Below, in pieces: positions 1 to 5,164 of a stretch of 5,164 bases of DNA. The first letter of the stretch is position 1, and every line of letters begins with the position of its first letter. Position numbers and translations under genes: made by a program. The DNA is taken from assembly GCA_030612905.1 (NCBI GenBank), contig JAUWNA010000172.1, positions 1 to 5,164 of the forward strand. The letters are read 5' to 3'. Below the pieces are notes generated by a model. The model ran no database searches and had not been told where the DNA came from. It saw only the letters and a list, made by a program, of their open reading frames with translations. Source of the DNA: Promethearchaeota archaeon. Lineage in GTDB: Archaea; Asgardarchaeota; Lokiarchaeia; Sigyniarchaeales; SOKP01.

Positions 1-246
1 CTAATGTCAATTCAAAATAATCTTGCGGAAAATATAAATTCTATCCTCCGCGCTATTATCCGGTTAAGAGGTCCAAAAACAATAGAATCCGTGGAGAGAC
101 GCATTAGGGCGACATTGAAGGTACGGAATCATCCCGAAATCTTAGACGATGTGCGAATCACGCGGCAAGTGAGGGGAGATTTTTTAATGAACAATCTAAA
201 ACTCATAGAATGCGCCGACCTACTAGAACGGGGGATTATAATGTAA
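1..246 (+). CDS. Probable DDE transposase, C-terminal part (5' end outside window)
   Basis: The reading frame is open from the first base to TAA at 244-246. An ATG at 4 exists, but nothing shows it is the true start, so this is treated as the end of a longer gene. The 80 visible residues begin with NNLAEN, followed by a basic helical stretch (INSILRAIIRLRGPKTIE, then RRIRATLKVRNHPE). An N-N-x-x-E-N pattern just before an arginine-rich C-terminal helix is typical of the third catalytic acid and tail of DDE transposases; the glutamate would be residue 9 counting from the ATG. This is recognition from memory, not a database match, and I do not assign an IS family. G+C is about 42% by hand count, clearly above the surrounding DNA, which suits a mobile gene. 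The alcohol dehydrogenase remnant directly downstream supports an insertion element. It could instead be another conserved archaeal protein of unknown role. Confidence 0.55.
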   Translation, partial: LMSIQNNLAENINSILRAIIRLRGPKTIESVERRIRATLKVRNHPEILDDVRITRQVRGDFLMNNLKLIECADLLERGIIM

Positions 247-271
247 GAAAACAAAAAAAGGGGCTAATTTA

Positions 272-323
272 TAATTGTTAATTCCTTTATAAAATTAACC
301 GAATTAATATAAATTAACAATTA
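272..323. repeat. 12-bp inverted repeat in probable IS right-end region
   Basis: TAATTGTTAATT at 272-283 is the exact reverse complement of AATTAACAATTA at 312-323, with a 28-nt AT-rich spacer. The spacer and right arm also hold a near direct repeat, TATAAAATTAAC (288-299) and TATAAATTAAC (308-318). The structure lies between the transposase stop and the first recognisable dehydrogenase codon (about 324), where the right end of an insertion element should be. It could be a subterminal transposase-binding site, a hairpin ending the transposase transcript, or chance in AT-rich DNA. The left end of the element is outside the window, so true terminal inverted repeats cannot be confirmed. Confidence 0.4.
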
Positions 324-479
324 AATTTCCTCAAAGAGCTTATTGAGGCAGGGAAGCTAAGAACGGTAATAAATAGAAGCTATCCGTTGGAACAGGTTGC
401 CGAGGCTCACAAGTATGCTGAAGCAGGGCAGAAAACTGGAAATGTAGTAATAATTGTGGAGCATAATAACAAAACTTAA
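318..479 (+). pseudogene. C-terminal remnant of zinc-type (MDR) NAD(P)-dependent alcohol dehydrogenase
   Basis: The frame from 318 (after an in-frame TAA at 315-317) to TAA at 477-479 encodes about 53 residues with no ATG start. They include FLKELIEAGKLRTVI, then YPLEQVAEAHKY, then GNVVIIVEHNNKT at the end. This is the characteristic C-terminus of medium-chain dehydrogenases/reductases of the quinone-oxidoreductase or zinc-binding alcohol dehydrogenase type, where LxxLIEAGKLxPVID, YPLxxxAEAH and GNVVIxV close the NAD(P)-binding half. Family members are usually about 310-340 residues, so roughly 85% is missing. The whole catalytic domain and Rossmann core would lie 5' of the junction near 318-326. 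The sequence is well preserved, with no stops or frameshifts, so the break looks recent. The upstream transposase end suggests an insertion element interrupted the gene and that the 5' part lies beyond the element's other end. Confidence 0.8.
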
Positions 480-528
480 CAAAGCGTTGCAGATATTAGT
501 GGTGGATATGCTGAATATATCTGGTTTC

Positions 529-561
529 TTTAAATAAGAAGTATAGAACTTCTTGCTTAAA
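529..561. terminator. Hairpin between convergent transcription units
   Basis: AAGAAGT (536-542) pairs perfectly with ACTTCTT (548-554) across a 5-nt loop. Beyond a 2+2 nt internal loop, TTTAA (529-533) pairs with TTAAA (557-561), giving an outer 5-bp stem. It sits between the stop of the dehydrogenase remnant (+) and the stop of the flavodoxin gene (-), where a bidirectional 3' end is expected. Archaeal termination depends mainly on U-tracts, and none is strong here, so the role is uncertain. The rest of 480-597 shows no gene. Confidence 0.35.
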
Positions 562-597
562 TTATAAGAAGATAGAAAGAATTCACATGTTCAAGTT

Positions 598-1071
598 TCA
601 CTTCTTTTGCAGGTTCTGCGTCATGTTCTGAGCAAACTCCTCTGCATGTTTGAGGTCTTCAGCATTCGGTCTACCCTTATTCATTCCCCCAAAATATTTC
701 ATGAAACTATTTGTGTTAAAACCTTTACAAGCAAATTCATCAACGATAATGTAACCTTTCGATTGCAGTTTTTCCCTAAGCAGCGAGTGATCTTTAGCGA
801 CTTTTTTCTCTCCCGTCATTGCACTGGTTGAGAAAATGAATGCTTTCTTGTTGGTGACTTGTGGTAGTTTATCGGCAAGATCAAGCAGAAATTTATGGTG
901 TTTTGCACTATATATCCCTGAGCCAAGACCTATTAGATTATACTCTTGAAGCTCTTCAGTGTTTATCTCCTGTGGCGTTTTTATTTGTGCATCAAGAATT
1001 TTTGCGAAGACATTAGCAATTTTCTCAGTATTATTGTGATGATATGAAAACAAAACCAATAGAGATTTCAT
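598..1071 (-). CDS. Flavodoxin-family protein (flavodoxin-like FMN domain)
   Basis: This is a complete 157-residue protein with a single flavodoxin-like alpha/beta domain. Strand 1 (MKSLLVLFSY) leads into the phosphate-binding loop SYHHNNTEKIA (residues 9-19), a variant of the usual S/T-x-x-x-N-T-x-x-A pattern that holds FMN. The second strand and loop, LIGLGSGIYSAKHH (46-59), and STSAM (81-85) are the expected isoalloxazine-contacting segments. The C-terminal CKGFNT (115-120) and NKGRPNAEDL (131-140) with a final helix are typical of small soluble flavodoxins annotated as 'flavodoxin family protein'. It probably acts as a cytosolic FMN electron carrier or oxidoreductase; its partner is unknown. 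The ATG at 1071 is supported by a TATA-like box about 24 nt upstream, and there is no Shine-Dalgarno sequence. It lies 119 bp downstream of the glycoside hydrolase stop on the same strand, most likely as its own transcript. Confidence 0.85.
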   Translation of the reverse strand: MKSLLVLFSYHHNNTEKIANVFAKILDAQIKTPQEINTEELQEYNLIGLGSGIYSAKHHKFLLDLADKLPQVTNKKAFIFSTSAMTGEKKVAKDHSLLREKLQSKGYIIVDEFACKGFNTNSFMKYFGGMNKGRPNAEDLKHAEEFAQNMTQNLQKK

Positions 1072-1089
1072 AGGTATCGAAACATTCTC

Positions 1090-1100
1090 TTATATTTAAG
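1090..1100 (-). promoter_or_regulatory. TATA-like box of the flavodoxin gene
   Basis: Read on the minus strand, this is CTTAAATATA with one flanking base, centred about 24 nt before the ATG at 1071. This spacing puts the predicted transcription start at or next to the start codon, so the mRNA would be leaderless. The bases directly before the ATG (TCGATACCT) contain no Shine-Dalgarno-like match, which agrees. Confidence 0.55.
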
Positions 1101-1190
1101 ATTATCGGACTTGAAAATGCGTATGCCAAAATGTTTAATGGACATCAAAGAACATATTTTTTAAAGTTACGATTATTTCTTCACGCAAAA

Positions 1191-3236
1191 TTACTCGAAA
1201 TATTCAATTTCCTTTTGTAAATGTATATCTCGTGAAGAACTTCCAAGTAGTATATTAAATGTTCCTGGTTCCACAACCCAACTATGAGTTGAGTCATCGT
1301 AGAAGGAGAAATCGTCAAAGTTCAAGGTGAGCTCTACTGTTTTTCTTTCATTTGGTTCTAGTTTCACTTTTTTAAATTGTTTTAATTCTTTTGGCGGGCG
1401 ATCAATACTACTTTTAATATCTTGAATATAAAGTTGGATGATCTCCATTCCTGATCGGTTACCTGAATTGACGATATCAAGAGATACAGTAACGGTATCA
1501 TTTTTGGTAAATTTTTCTTTATCTAGTTTGAGATTCTCGTAATTAAAAGTAGTATAAGATAACCCATATCCAAAAGGAAAGAGAGGATCAATTTGTTCCT
1601 TATCAAAATAACGATACCCAACATAGATTCCTTCATCGTAAAAAACTCTTTCTTCGACACCTGGAAAAGATCGCTCAGAGTTATGAGCTGGGGAATCTGA
1701 AAGCTTTTTAGGAAATGTTAAGGGTAATTTTCCCGAAGGATTCACATCACCAAATAAGACATTCGCAATCGCGTTTCCTACTTCCATACCTCCGTACCAC
1801 GCTTCAATAACCGAAGGAACGCTATCGATCCAATCGCTCATGGCTATAGGGCTCCCATTTATGAGAATTACAATGGTATTAGGGTTTTGTTTTACGGTTC
1901 TCTTAATTAATTCGATTTGTTCTAAAGGGAGTTCAAATTTGTTCCTGTCTTCGCCTTCAGCATCCATACCATGTTCATGATTGAGTCCGGCGAACAAAAT
2001 TGTTACGTCTGCCTTTGATGGCGTTTCTATTATTTCTACTCTATCCCTACATTTTTGCTTTAAACCCTCGAGAGGGGTAATCTCGTATGGAGGATAATTA
2101 ACTGAGCTACCTCCACCAGCTAACATATCACCTCCTCCAAATTTTAAGTTTGCATTTGGACCAACAATAGCTAGCTTTTTCAGTTTATCAATATTTAACG
2201 GTAATAAAGCATCCTTATTTTTCAATAGTACGATCCCATTTTCAGCTATCTTGCGAGCTATTGATTGATGTTCGAGTGTATTTCTATTTCCACTAGGGAG
2301 CGTATTTTTATCGTCAAATAATCCAACCAAAAACATAACTCTCAGTAACCTCTTGATATTATCGTTTAATGAGTCTTCGGTGAATTTACCTTCTTGAAAG
2401 GCTTTCTTCATATTTCTTTTATTGTACTTTTTTGCTGTAGGCATTTCAAGGGATAATCCTGCTGTAACACAACTCCCTGTACTTGTATTGGCTGTAGCGT
2501 TCCAATCTGAAACTGTGAACCCTCTAAAGCCCCATTGTTCCATCAACCTTTCTCTTAATAGATTATAATTCTCTGATCCATAAATTCCATTTACTTTGTT
2601 ATAACAAGTCATGAAGGACCACGCATCAGCTTCTTGGACGGTCGCTTTAAAGGCAGGTAAATATATTTCTTGGAGCGCCCGTTCGCTCACCTCGGAACTC
2701 ACTGTGAATCTATTTGTTTCTTGATTGTTACATACGAAGTGTTTTACACAAGCAGCGATTTTCTGGCTTTGAATTCCTTTTACTGTAGCAACAGCAAGAA
2801 TTTTATTTAAATGTGGGTCCTCTGTTTGATACTCAAAAGTCCTTCCATTCATTGGAGTTCTTTGAATATTAATTCCAGGAGCAAGTAGCATATGAGCACC
2901 GACATCACGAACTTCTTCGGCTACAGCCTTTCCAAATTCGTGAGATAGTTCAGGGTCCCATGTAGCGGCCCTACAAATAGCAGAAGGGAAATAAGTGCTC
3001 TTTATTTCACCCATCGTGTCAGGTCGAACCCCGTGAGGTCCATCATACATCGTAAATGGTTTTACACCCAACCTTTTAATAGGTTTAGTATGCCACATTA
3101 ATCTTCCCGAACATAGCTTAAACTTTTCCTCAAGAGTTAATCGGCTTAATAAATCTTTAACTCGCTCTTCTAACTCTAAACTTTTATCTCTAAACGGAAA
3201 TTGATATAATTCTTCTTCTGAATAATTTTTACTCAT
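1191..3236 (-). CDS. Glycoside hydrolase family 3, beta-glucosidase-like
   Basis: This is a complete 681-residue GH3 enzyme, expected to release terminal sugars from beta-linked oligosaccharides by a retaining mechanism. An N-terminal TIM-barrel-like domain (about 20-305) carries YDGPHGVR (64-71), GRTFEYQTEDP (131-141), VKHF (164-167) and TCYNKVNG (210-217). VSDW (242-245) places the nucleophile at Asp244. The alpha/beta sandwich domain (about 325-510) carries AEGEDR (426-431), with Glu427 as the likely acid/base. FPFGYGLSYT (553-562) introduces a fibronectin III-like domain (about 575-670). No PA14 insert is present, so it is the compact architecture. No signal peptide or membrane segment is seen, so it should act in the cytosol on imported oligosaccharides. 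The ATG at 3236 follows a weak AGGTT, 9-10 nt upstream, and a TATA-like GTTAAATTAA at 3259-3268. No sugar transporter or regulator lies beside it, so the substrate cannot be told; xylosidase or N-acetylglucosaminidase activities also occur in GH3. Confidence 0.93.
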   Translation of the reverse strand: MSKNYSEEELYQFPFRDKSLELEERVKDLLSRLTLEEKFKLCSGRLMWHTKPIKRLGVKPFTMYDGPHGVRPDTMGEIKSTYFPSAICRAATWDPELSHEFGKAVAEEVRDVGAHMLLAPGINIQRTPMNGRTFEYQTEDPHLNKILAVATVKGIQSQKIAACVKHFVCNNQETNRFTVSSEVSERALQEIYLPAFKATVQEADAWSFMTCYNKVNGIYGSENYNLLRERLMEQWGFRGFTVSDWNATANTSTGSCVTAGLSLEMPTAKKYNKRNMKKAFQEGKFTEDSLNDNIKRLLRVMFLVGLFDDKNTLPSGNRNTLEHQSIARKIAENGIVLLKNKDALLPLNIDKLKKLAIVGPNANLKFGGGDMLAGGGSSVNYPPYEITPLEGLKQKCRDRVEIIETPSKADVTILFAGLNHEHGMDAEGEDRNKFELPLEQIELIKRTVKQNPNTIVILINGSPIAMSDWIDSVPSVIEAWYGGMEVGNAIANVLFGDVNPSGKLPLTFPKKLSDSPAHNSERSFPGVEERVFYDEGIYVGYRYFDKEQIDPLFPFGYGLSYTTFNYENLKLDKEKFTKNDTVTVSLDIVNSGNRSGMEIIQLYIQDIKSSIDRPPKELKQFKKVKLEPNERKTVELTLNFDDFSFYDDSTHSWVVEPGTFNILLGSSSRDIHLQKEIEYFE

Positions 3237-3258
3237 TTTATTTAACCTTTTTCTTCTT

Positions 3259-3268
3259 TTAATTTAAC
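3259..3268 (-). promoter_or_regulatory. Candidate TATA-like box of the GH3 gene
   Basis: Minus-strand GTTAAATTAA is centred about 27 nt upstream of the ATG at 3236, within the 69-bp gap after the DUF202 gene. A second candidate, CTTAAAT, lies about 10 nt further upstream and would leave a leader of roughly 12 nt that includes the AGGTT motif. Either would give the hydrolase its own promoter. The region is AT-rich, so chance matches are likely. Confidence 0.3.
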
Positions 3269-3305
3269 GATTTAAGAGAAATTAACAATCAACTTGTAAT
3301 TAATT

Positions 3306-3683
3306 CTAATGATCATCCTCAAATACTATACAATCATCAAAGAGTTCACGAATTACTTCAGATGAATTGAAGATCTGCTTTTCACGAGATTGTACTACTT
3401 TTTTTCTTTTCTTTATTTTTATTAATTTTGAATGAGAGCTAAAAACCATCCAAATGCCCCAAACAGTAATGGTGCCCATAAATACACAAAATATGAAATA
3501 TAATAATAAATTAATTTCAAGAGTGATAAAAAACAGAGATATTGGTGCTACAATTAAAGAAATTGATAATCCCGTCCTAAATTCAGCGAGATGGGTTCTT
3601 TCCTCTGCTAAATAATTTCTTTCCAAGGCTAACAATGTGCGCATTCGAGCTAATATATCCCTTTCATTATTTTTTTCTATCAA
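3306..3683 (-). CDS. DUF202 (YidH/Vtc1-like) small membrane protein, TTG start
   Basis: The protein has 125 residues. LALERNYLAEERTHLAEFRTGLSI (about 18-41) matches the family pattern L-A-x-E-R-T-x-L-A-x-x-R-T-G-L-x-I that precedes the first membrane helix in DUF202 proteins. Two hydrophobic helices follow at about 39-54 and 58-81, then a very basic stretch (KIKKRKK, 89-95), suggesting a cytosolic tail, and an acidic C-terminus. Bacterial YidH/YidG and the eukaryotic polyphosphate-complex subunit Vtc1 share this domain; the biochemical role of solitary copies is unknown. The frame has no ATG between its upstream stop (3708-3710) and residue 14, so the start is either TTG at 3683 or ATG at 3644. 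TTG is preferred because a TATA-like box sits about 23 nt before it; the ATG would still keep the core motif. It lies 69 bp upstream of the GH3 gene on the same strand. Confidence 0.75.
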   Translation of the reverse strand: MIEKNNERDILARMRTLLALERNYLAEERTHLAEFRTGLSISLIVAPISLFFITLEINLLLYFIFCVFMGTITVWGIWMVFSSHSKLIKIKKRKKVVQSREKQIFNSSEVIRELFDDCIVFEDDH

Positions 3684-3700
3684 TTTGCTAAAAAAAAAGC

Positions 3701-3712
3701 TTATTTTTTAAT
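3701..3712 (-). promoter_or_regulatory. TATA-like box of the DUF202 gene
   Basis: Minus-strand ATTAAAAAATAA is centred about 23 nt upstream of the TTG at 3683. This fits a leaderless transcript beginning at the TTG and helps choose that start. No Shine-Dalgarno motif precedes the TTG. The flanking DNA is nearly all A and T, which weakens the call. Confidence 0.35.
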
Positions 3713-4086
3713 TGAGTGAATTTTAAATTTTAAACTTTTTATTTTTTTACATTATTCTTATATTAAATACTTCCTTTATAATAGTTCCATACCTATTAGA
3801 TTTATGCCGTGTGATTTGAGATATCCATTTCAAAATAAGCGAGCGAAAAGTTTAAGCATCAAAATTAAGTTCTCTGAATTATTATTCATATTAGAGATTA
3901 TTAAAAGGAAGAAATATATAAGTAACCTATTGTAGATTTAAGTTTTAACCAATATTGATTTTATCGGAACTAAACTATTCAATTTAGATATTAATAAGAA
4001 GAAAATATAGGTTATTATATTAGTTATTATTTATATTGAAAATCCCTTGAAAGTGAAATAAAAATAAAAAAATGAGATTTAAGGTT
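3713..4086. other. AT-rich intergenic stretch with one doubtful 43-codon ORF
   Basis: No convincing gene or structured RNA was found here. The only notable item is an ORF from ATG 3804 to TAG 3935 (+, 43 codons; it starts MPCDLRYPFQNK and is rich in Lys, Ile and Leu), with a TATA-like TTATAATAG centred about 24 nt upstream at 3776-3784. It resembles no family I know and its base composition is like the flanking DNA. A leaderless small protein or a short non-coding transcript is possible but unsupported. Several further AT-only stretches could be promoters for either flanking unit. Confidence 0.4.
4057..4072 (-). terminator. Possible U-tract terminator after the orphan reading frame
   Basis: Read on the minus strand, this is a T-rich run (TTTTTTT, A, TTTTT, A, TT) starting about 15 nt beyond the TAA at 4087-4089. 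Oligo-U tracts just past the stop codon are the main intrinsic termination signal in archaea. Its position suggests that the frame at 4087-4374 was, or is, the end of a transcribed gene. Confidence 0.35.
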
Positions 4087-4374
4087 TTATACTTCTGGCG
4101 GCGGTGCCATGCCTAATATTTTATAAGCTTCTGTAAAATCCAGTAAAACTTCTGCTTTATATCTAAGACCTTCAATTTTAGATGCCATGAACAAGTTTTG
4201 TTGAGTTGTACGCTGTAAGACATCTTTTTCTTTTCCTTTCTGTATCTCACCAATACCATAGGTTAATACACCTTTTTCATCAGAGCCAATAGCAATGCAA
4301 ATTGTATTGAACAGGAACTCACCATCAAAGATGACATTATTACTTGGAGGGGCAGAAGCGAAATAAATAAGCCG
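4087..4374 (-). pseudogene. Orphan reading frame without a start codon, probable 5'-truncated gene
   Basis: The minus-strand frame is open for 95 codons between a TAG (4375-4377) and TAA (4087-4089). It looks coding: G+C is visibly higher than in the AT-only flanks on both sides, and residue use is balanced and protein-like (for example SNNVIFDGEFLFN, VLTYGIGEIQKG, KILGMAPPPEV at the end). No ATG, GTG or TTG occurs in the first half; the first candidates are TTG/ATG at the internal LFM, which would leave only about 35 residues. Upstream of 4380 the DNA becomes AT-rich with stops in this frame. I therefore read it as the 3' part of a gene that lost its start, or a gene using a rare start such as ATT near 4370. 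I do not recognise the family. The predicted pattern is a few beta strands followed by a C-terminal helix (residues about 62-86). It sits in the gap between the DUF202 gene and the vapBC-like pair, with no clear link to either. Confidence 0.5.
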
Positions 4375-4457
4375 CTAAAATGGGTTCTATACAAATAACT
4401 TAATTTTTATTTTTTAATTCTAGCTAAAAACTAGTTTATTCATTTATTAAATAGTAG

Positions 4458-4475
4458 TAAATAGTTAACTATTTA
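4458..4475. promoter_or_regulatory. 18-bp perfect palindrome, candidate antitoxin operator
   Basis: TAAATAGTTAACTATTTA is self-complementary over all 18 bases, centred between 4466 and 4467. It ends at the TATA-like box of the antitoxin gene (about 4472-4480) and covers the region where TFB would contact DNA. Ribbon-helix-helix antitoxins bind such palindromes as dimers, and VapBC complexes commonly repress their own promoter this way. The position therefore supports an operator, although binding is inferred. A smaller 10-bp palindrome, AAACTAGTTT, lies at 4428-4437 and might be an accessory site. Confidence 0.55.
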
Positions 4476-4480
4476 TAATT
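4472..4480 (+). promoter_or_regulatory. TATA-like box of the toxin-antitoxin operon
   Basis: TTTATAATT is centred 22 nt before the ATG at 4498 and 25 nt before a second, adjacent ATG at 4501. Transcription would start at or beside the start codons, giving a leaderless mRNA for both genes. No Shine-Dalgarno sequence precedes the ATGs. The 8-bp direct repeat ATAATTAA at 4475-4482 and 4491-4498 flanks the predicted start site. Confidence 0.5.
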
Positions 4481-4497
4481 AAAATTGTACATAATTA

Positions 4498-4749
4498 ATG
4501 ATGACTCAAAGAACTATTTCATTAAACGAAAACTCATATAGAGCGTTAAAAAAATTAAAAAAGAAAAGCGAAACATATTCCGATTTAATCGTTCGTCTCT
4601 GTAATTTGCAAAATCCAGTATTGAATGATCCTCTTTTAGAATTTTCAGGGATTTTCAGTGAGGATGAGGAACTTTGGGAAGAAATTGAAAATTTTATTCA
4701 AAATCATCGTCAGTCTCATTTAACAAATGAAGATATTAGAGAAGAATAG
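4498..4749 (+). CDS. vapB: VapB-type ribbon-helix-helix antitoxin
   Basis: The protein has 83 residues. RTISLNENSYRALKKLKKK followed by TYSDLIVRLC (residues about 5-36) is the beta-strand/helix/helix pattern of archaeal VapB-type antitoxins (the VAPB_antitox/DUF217 group), in which the strand dimerises to contact DNA. The C-terminal part is acidic (FSEDEELWEEIENFI, 53-67) and is expected to wrap around the PIN toxin and block its active site. The stop codon is followed after 2 nt by the toxin ATG, so the pair is co-transcribed and probably translationally coupled. Two ATGs in tandem (4498 and 4501) give proteins differing by one methionine; which one is used cannot be told. The upstream palindrome fits autorepression. 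The VapB assignment rests on fold pattern and the PIN neighbour. Confidence 0.85.
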   Translation: MMTQRTISLNENSYRALKKLKKKSETYSDLIVRLCNLQNPVLNDPLLEFSGIFSEDEELWEEIENFIQNHRQSHLTNEDIREE

Positions 4750-4751
4750 CG

Positions 4752-5164
4752 ATGTATATAGTTGATACGAATATTATTATCGGAATTTTGAGAAATAAAG
4801 AAGAAATTATTAACAAATATAAAAAAATTTCGGAGAAAAGTCAACCGATATATCTAACAACGTACTCGCTTTCTGAAATATATGTTGGTTTTTACGACCA
4901 AGATTTTAAAAAAAAGTATCCAAAAAAGTTGAAACTTCAAAAAGAACTCTTTAATAGGATGGTAAAAAAGCTAGAATATCAAAATCGAATCCTTTCTTTA
5001 TCAGTTGATGATGCCAAAATTTTAGGTAATTTATTTCATTTATTAAGAGTGAATGGAAAACCAATTCCGATAATAGATGCGTTAAATGGTGCGATTGCAA
5101 TATCACGAAATATAACAGTAATCACATCAGATAAAGCTCATTTTAGTGTTATTAAAGAGATAAA
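4752..5164 (+). CDS. vapC: VapC-type PIN-domain ribonuclease toxin (3' end outside window)
   Basis: The frame starts at ATG 4752, 2 nt after the antitoxin stop, and is open to the window edge (137 codons plus 2 bases). It is a PIN domain with all four conserved metal-binding acids in their usual contexts: Asp5 in MYIVDTN, Glu42 in SLSEIYVGF, Asp109 in PIIDALNGAIA and Asp127 in VITSDKAHF. These bind Mg2+/Mn2+ for endonucleolytic RNA cleavage; characterised VapC toxins cut tRNA or rRNA, but the target here is unknown. Family members are usually about 130-145 residues, so only a few residues are likely missing and the protein looks intact. A lysine-rich central region (KKKYPKKLK, 53-61) may contact RNA. 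There is no strong ribosome binding site, so translation probably follows termination-reinitiation from the antitoxin gene. Confidence 0.9.
   Translation, partial: MYIVDTNIIIGILRNKEEIINKYKKISEKSQPIYLTTYSLSEIYVGFYDQDFKKKYPKKLKLQKELFNRMVKKLEYQNRILSLSVDDAKILGNLFHLLRVNGKPIPIIDALNGAIAISRNITVITSDKAHFSVIKEI

Noticed and set aside
607..831. 74-codon plus-strand ORF
   Set aside because: It lies wholly antisense to the well-supported flavodoxin gene, and its translation shows no recognisable domain; it is a shadow frame.
3279..3303. Imperfect inverted repeat (ATTAACAA and TTGTAATTAAT) between the DUF202 and GH3 genes, resembling the repeat at 312-323
   Set aside because: The pairing is interrupted and short, and the similarity to the 312-323 arm is what AT-rich DNA gives by chance. 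No element is indicated here.
598..3683. A single operon of DUF202, GH3 and flavodoxin genes
   Set aside because: All three share a strand, but the gaps are 69 and 119 bp, a TATA-like box precedes each gene, and the functions are unrelated. Separate transcription is more likely.
3684..4086. CRISPR array or tRNA/rRNA gene in the AT-rich gap
   Set aside because: No regularly spaced direct repeats and no cloverleaf or conserved RNA segment were seen; the stretch is too AT-rich and unstructured.
4421..4457. Plus-strand small gene upstream of the antitoxin
   Set aside because: Stops occur in every plus-strand frame at short intervals; the stretch is AT-rich promoter DNA with only a 10-bp palindrome.

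Overview
The window reads as AT-rich archaeal DNA. Several genes have a TATA-like box centred about 22-28 nt upstream of the start codon and little or no Shine-Dalgarno sequence, which is the usual layout for leaderless archaeal transcripts. The ribbon-helix-helix antitoxin beside a PIN toxin, and the solitary two-helix DUF202 protein, also fit an archaeon. An Asgard-like or other mesophilic lineage is a guess; no marker gene here settles the taxonomy.

Left edge (1-600): the end of a probable DDE transposase runs in from outside the window. After about 70 nt of AT-rich DNA carrying a 12-bp inverted repeat comes the last ~50 codons of a medium-chain zinc-type alcohol dehydrogenase, in frame to its own stop but with no 5' part. 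The simplest reading is that an insertion sequence landed near the 3' end of the dehydrogenase gene. A short hairpin lies between this remnant and the next, convergent gene.

Centre (598-3683): three minus-strand genes. In transcription order they are a small membrane protein of the DUF202/YidH/Vtc1 type (probable TTG start), a complete cytosolic family 3 glycoside hydrolase (beta-glucosidase-like), and a small flavodoxin-family protein. The gaps of 69 and 119 bp, with TATA-like boxes upstream of each gene, suggest separate transcription rather than a tight operon. They have no obvious shared pathway.

Right part (3684-5164): about 400 nt of very AT-rich DNA, then an orphan minus-strand reading frame of 95 codons (4087-4374) that looks coding but has no usual start codon at its 5' end, so it is probably a gene remnant. 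Next is a plus-strand VapBC-type toxin-antitoxin pair. An 18-bp perfect palindrome abuts the antitoxin TATA box and is a good candidate for the autoregulatory operator. The PIN toxin keeps all four expected acidic residues and is cut only at its extreme C-terminus by the window end.

Nothing seen amounts to a clearly new multi-gene system. The items most worth a second look are the insertion junction, the VapBC operator and the orphan reading frame.
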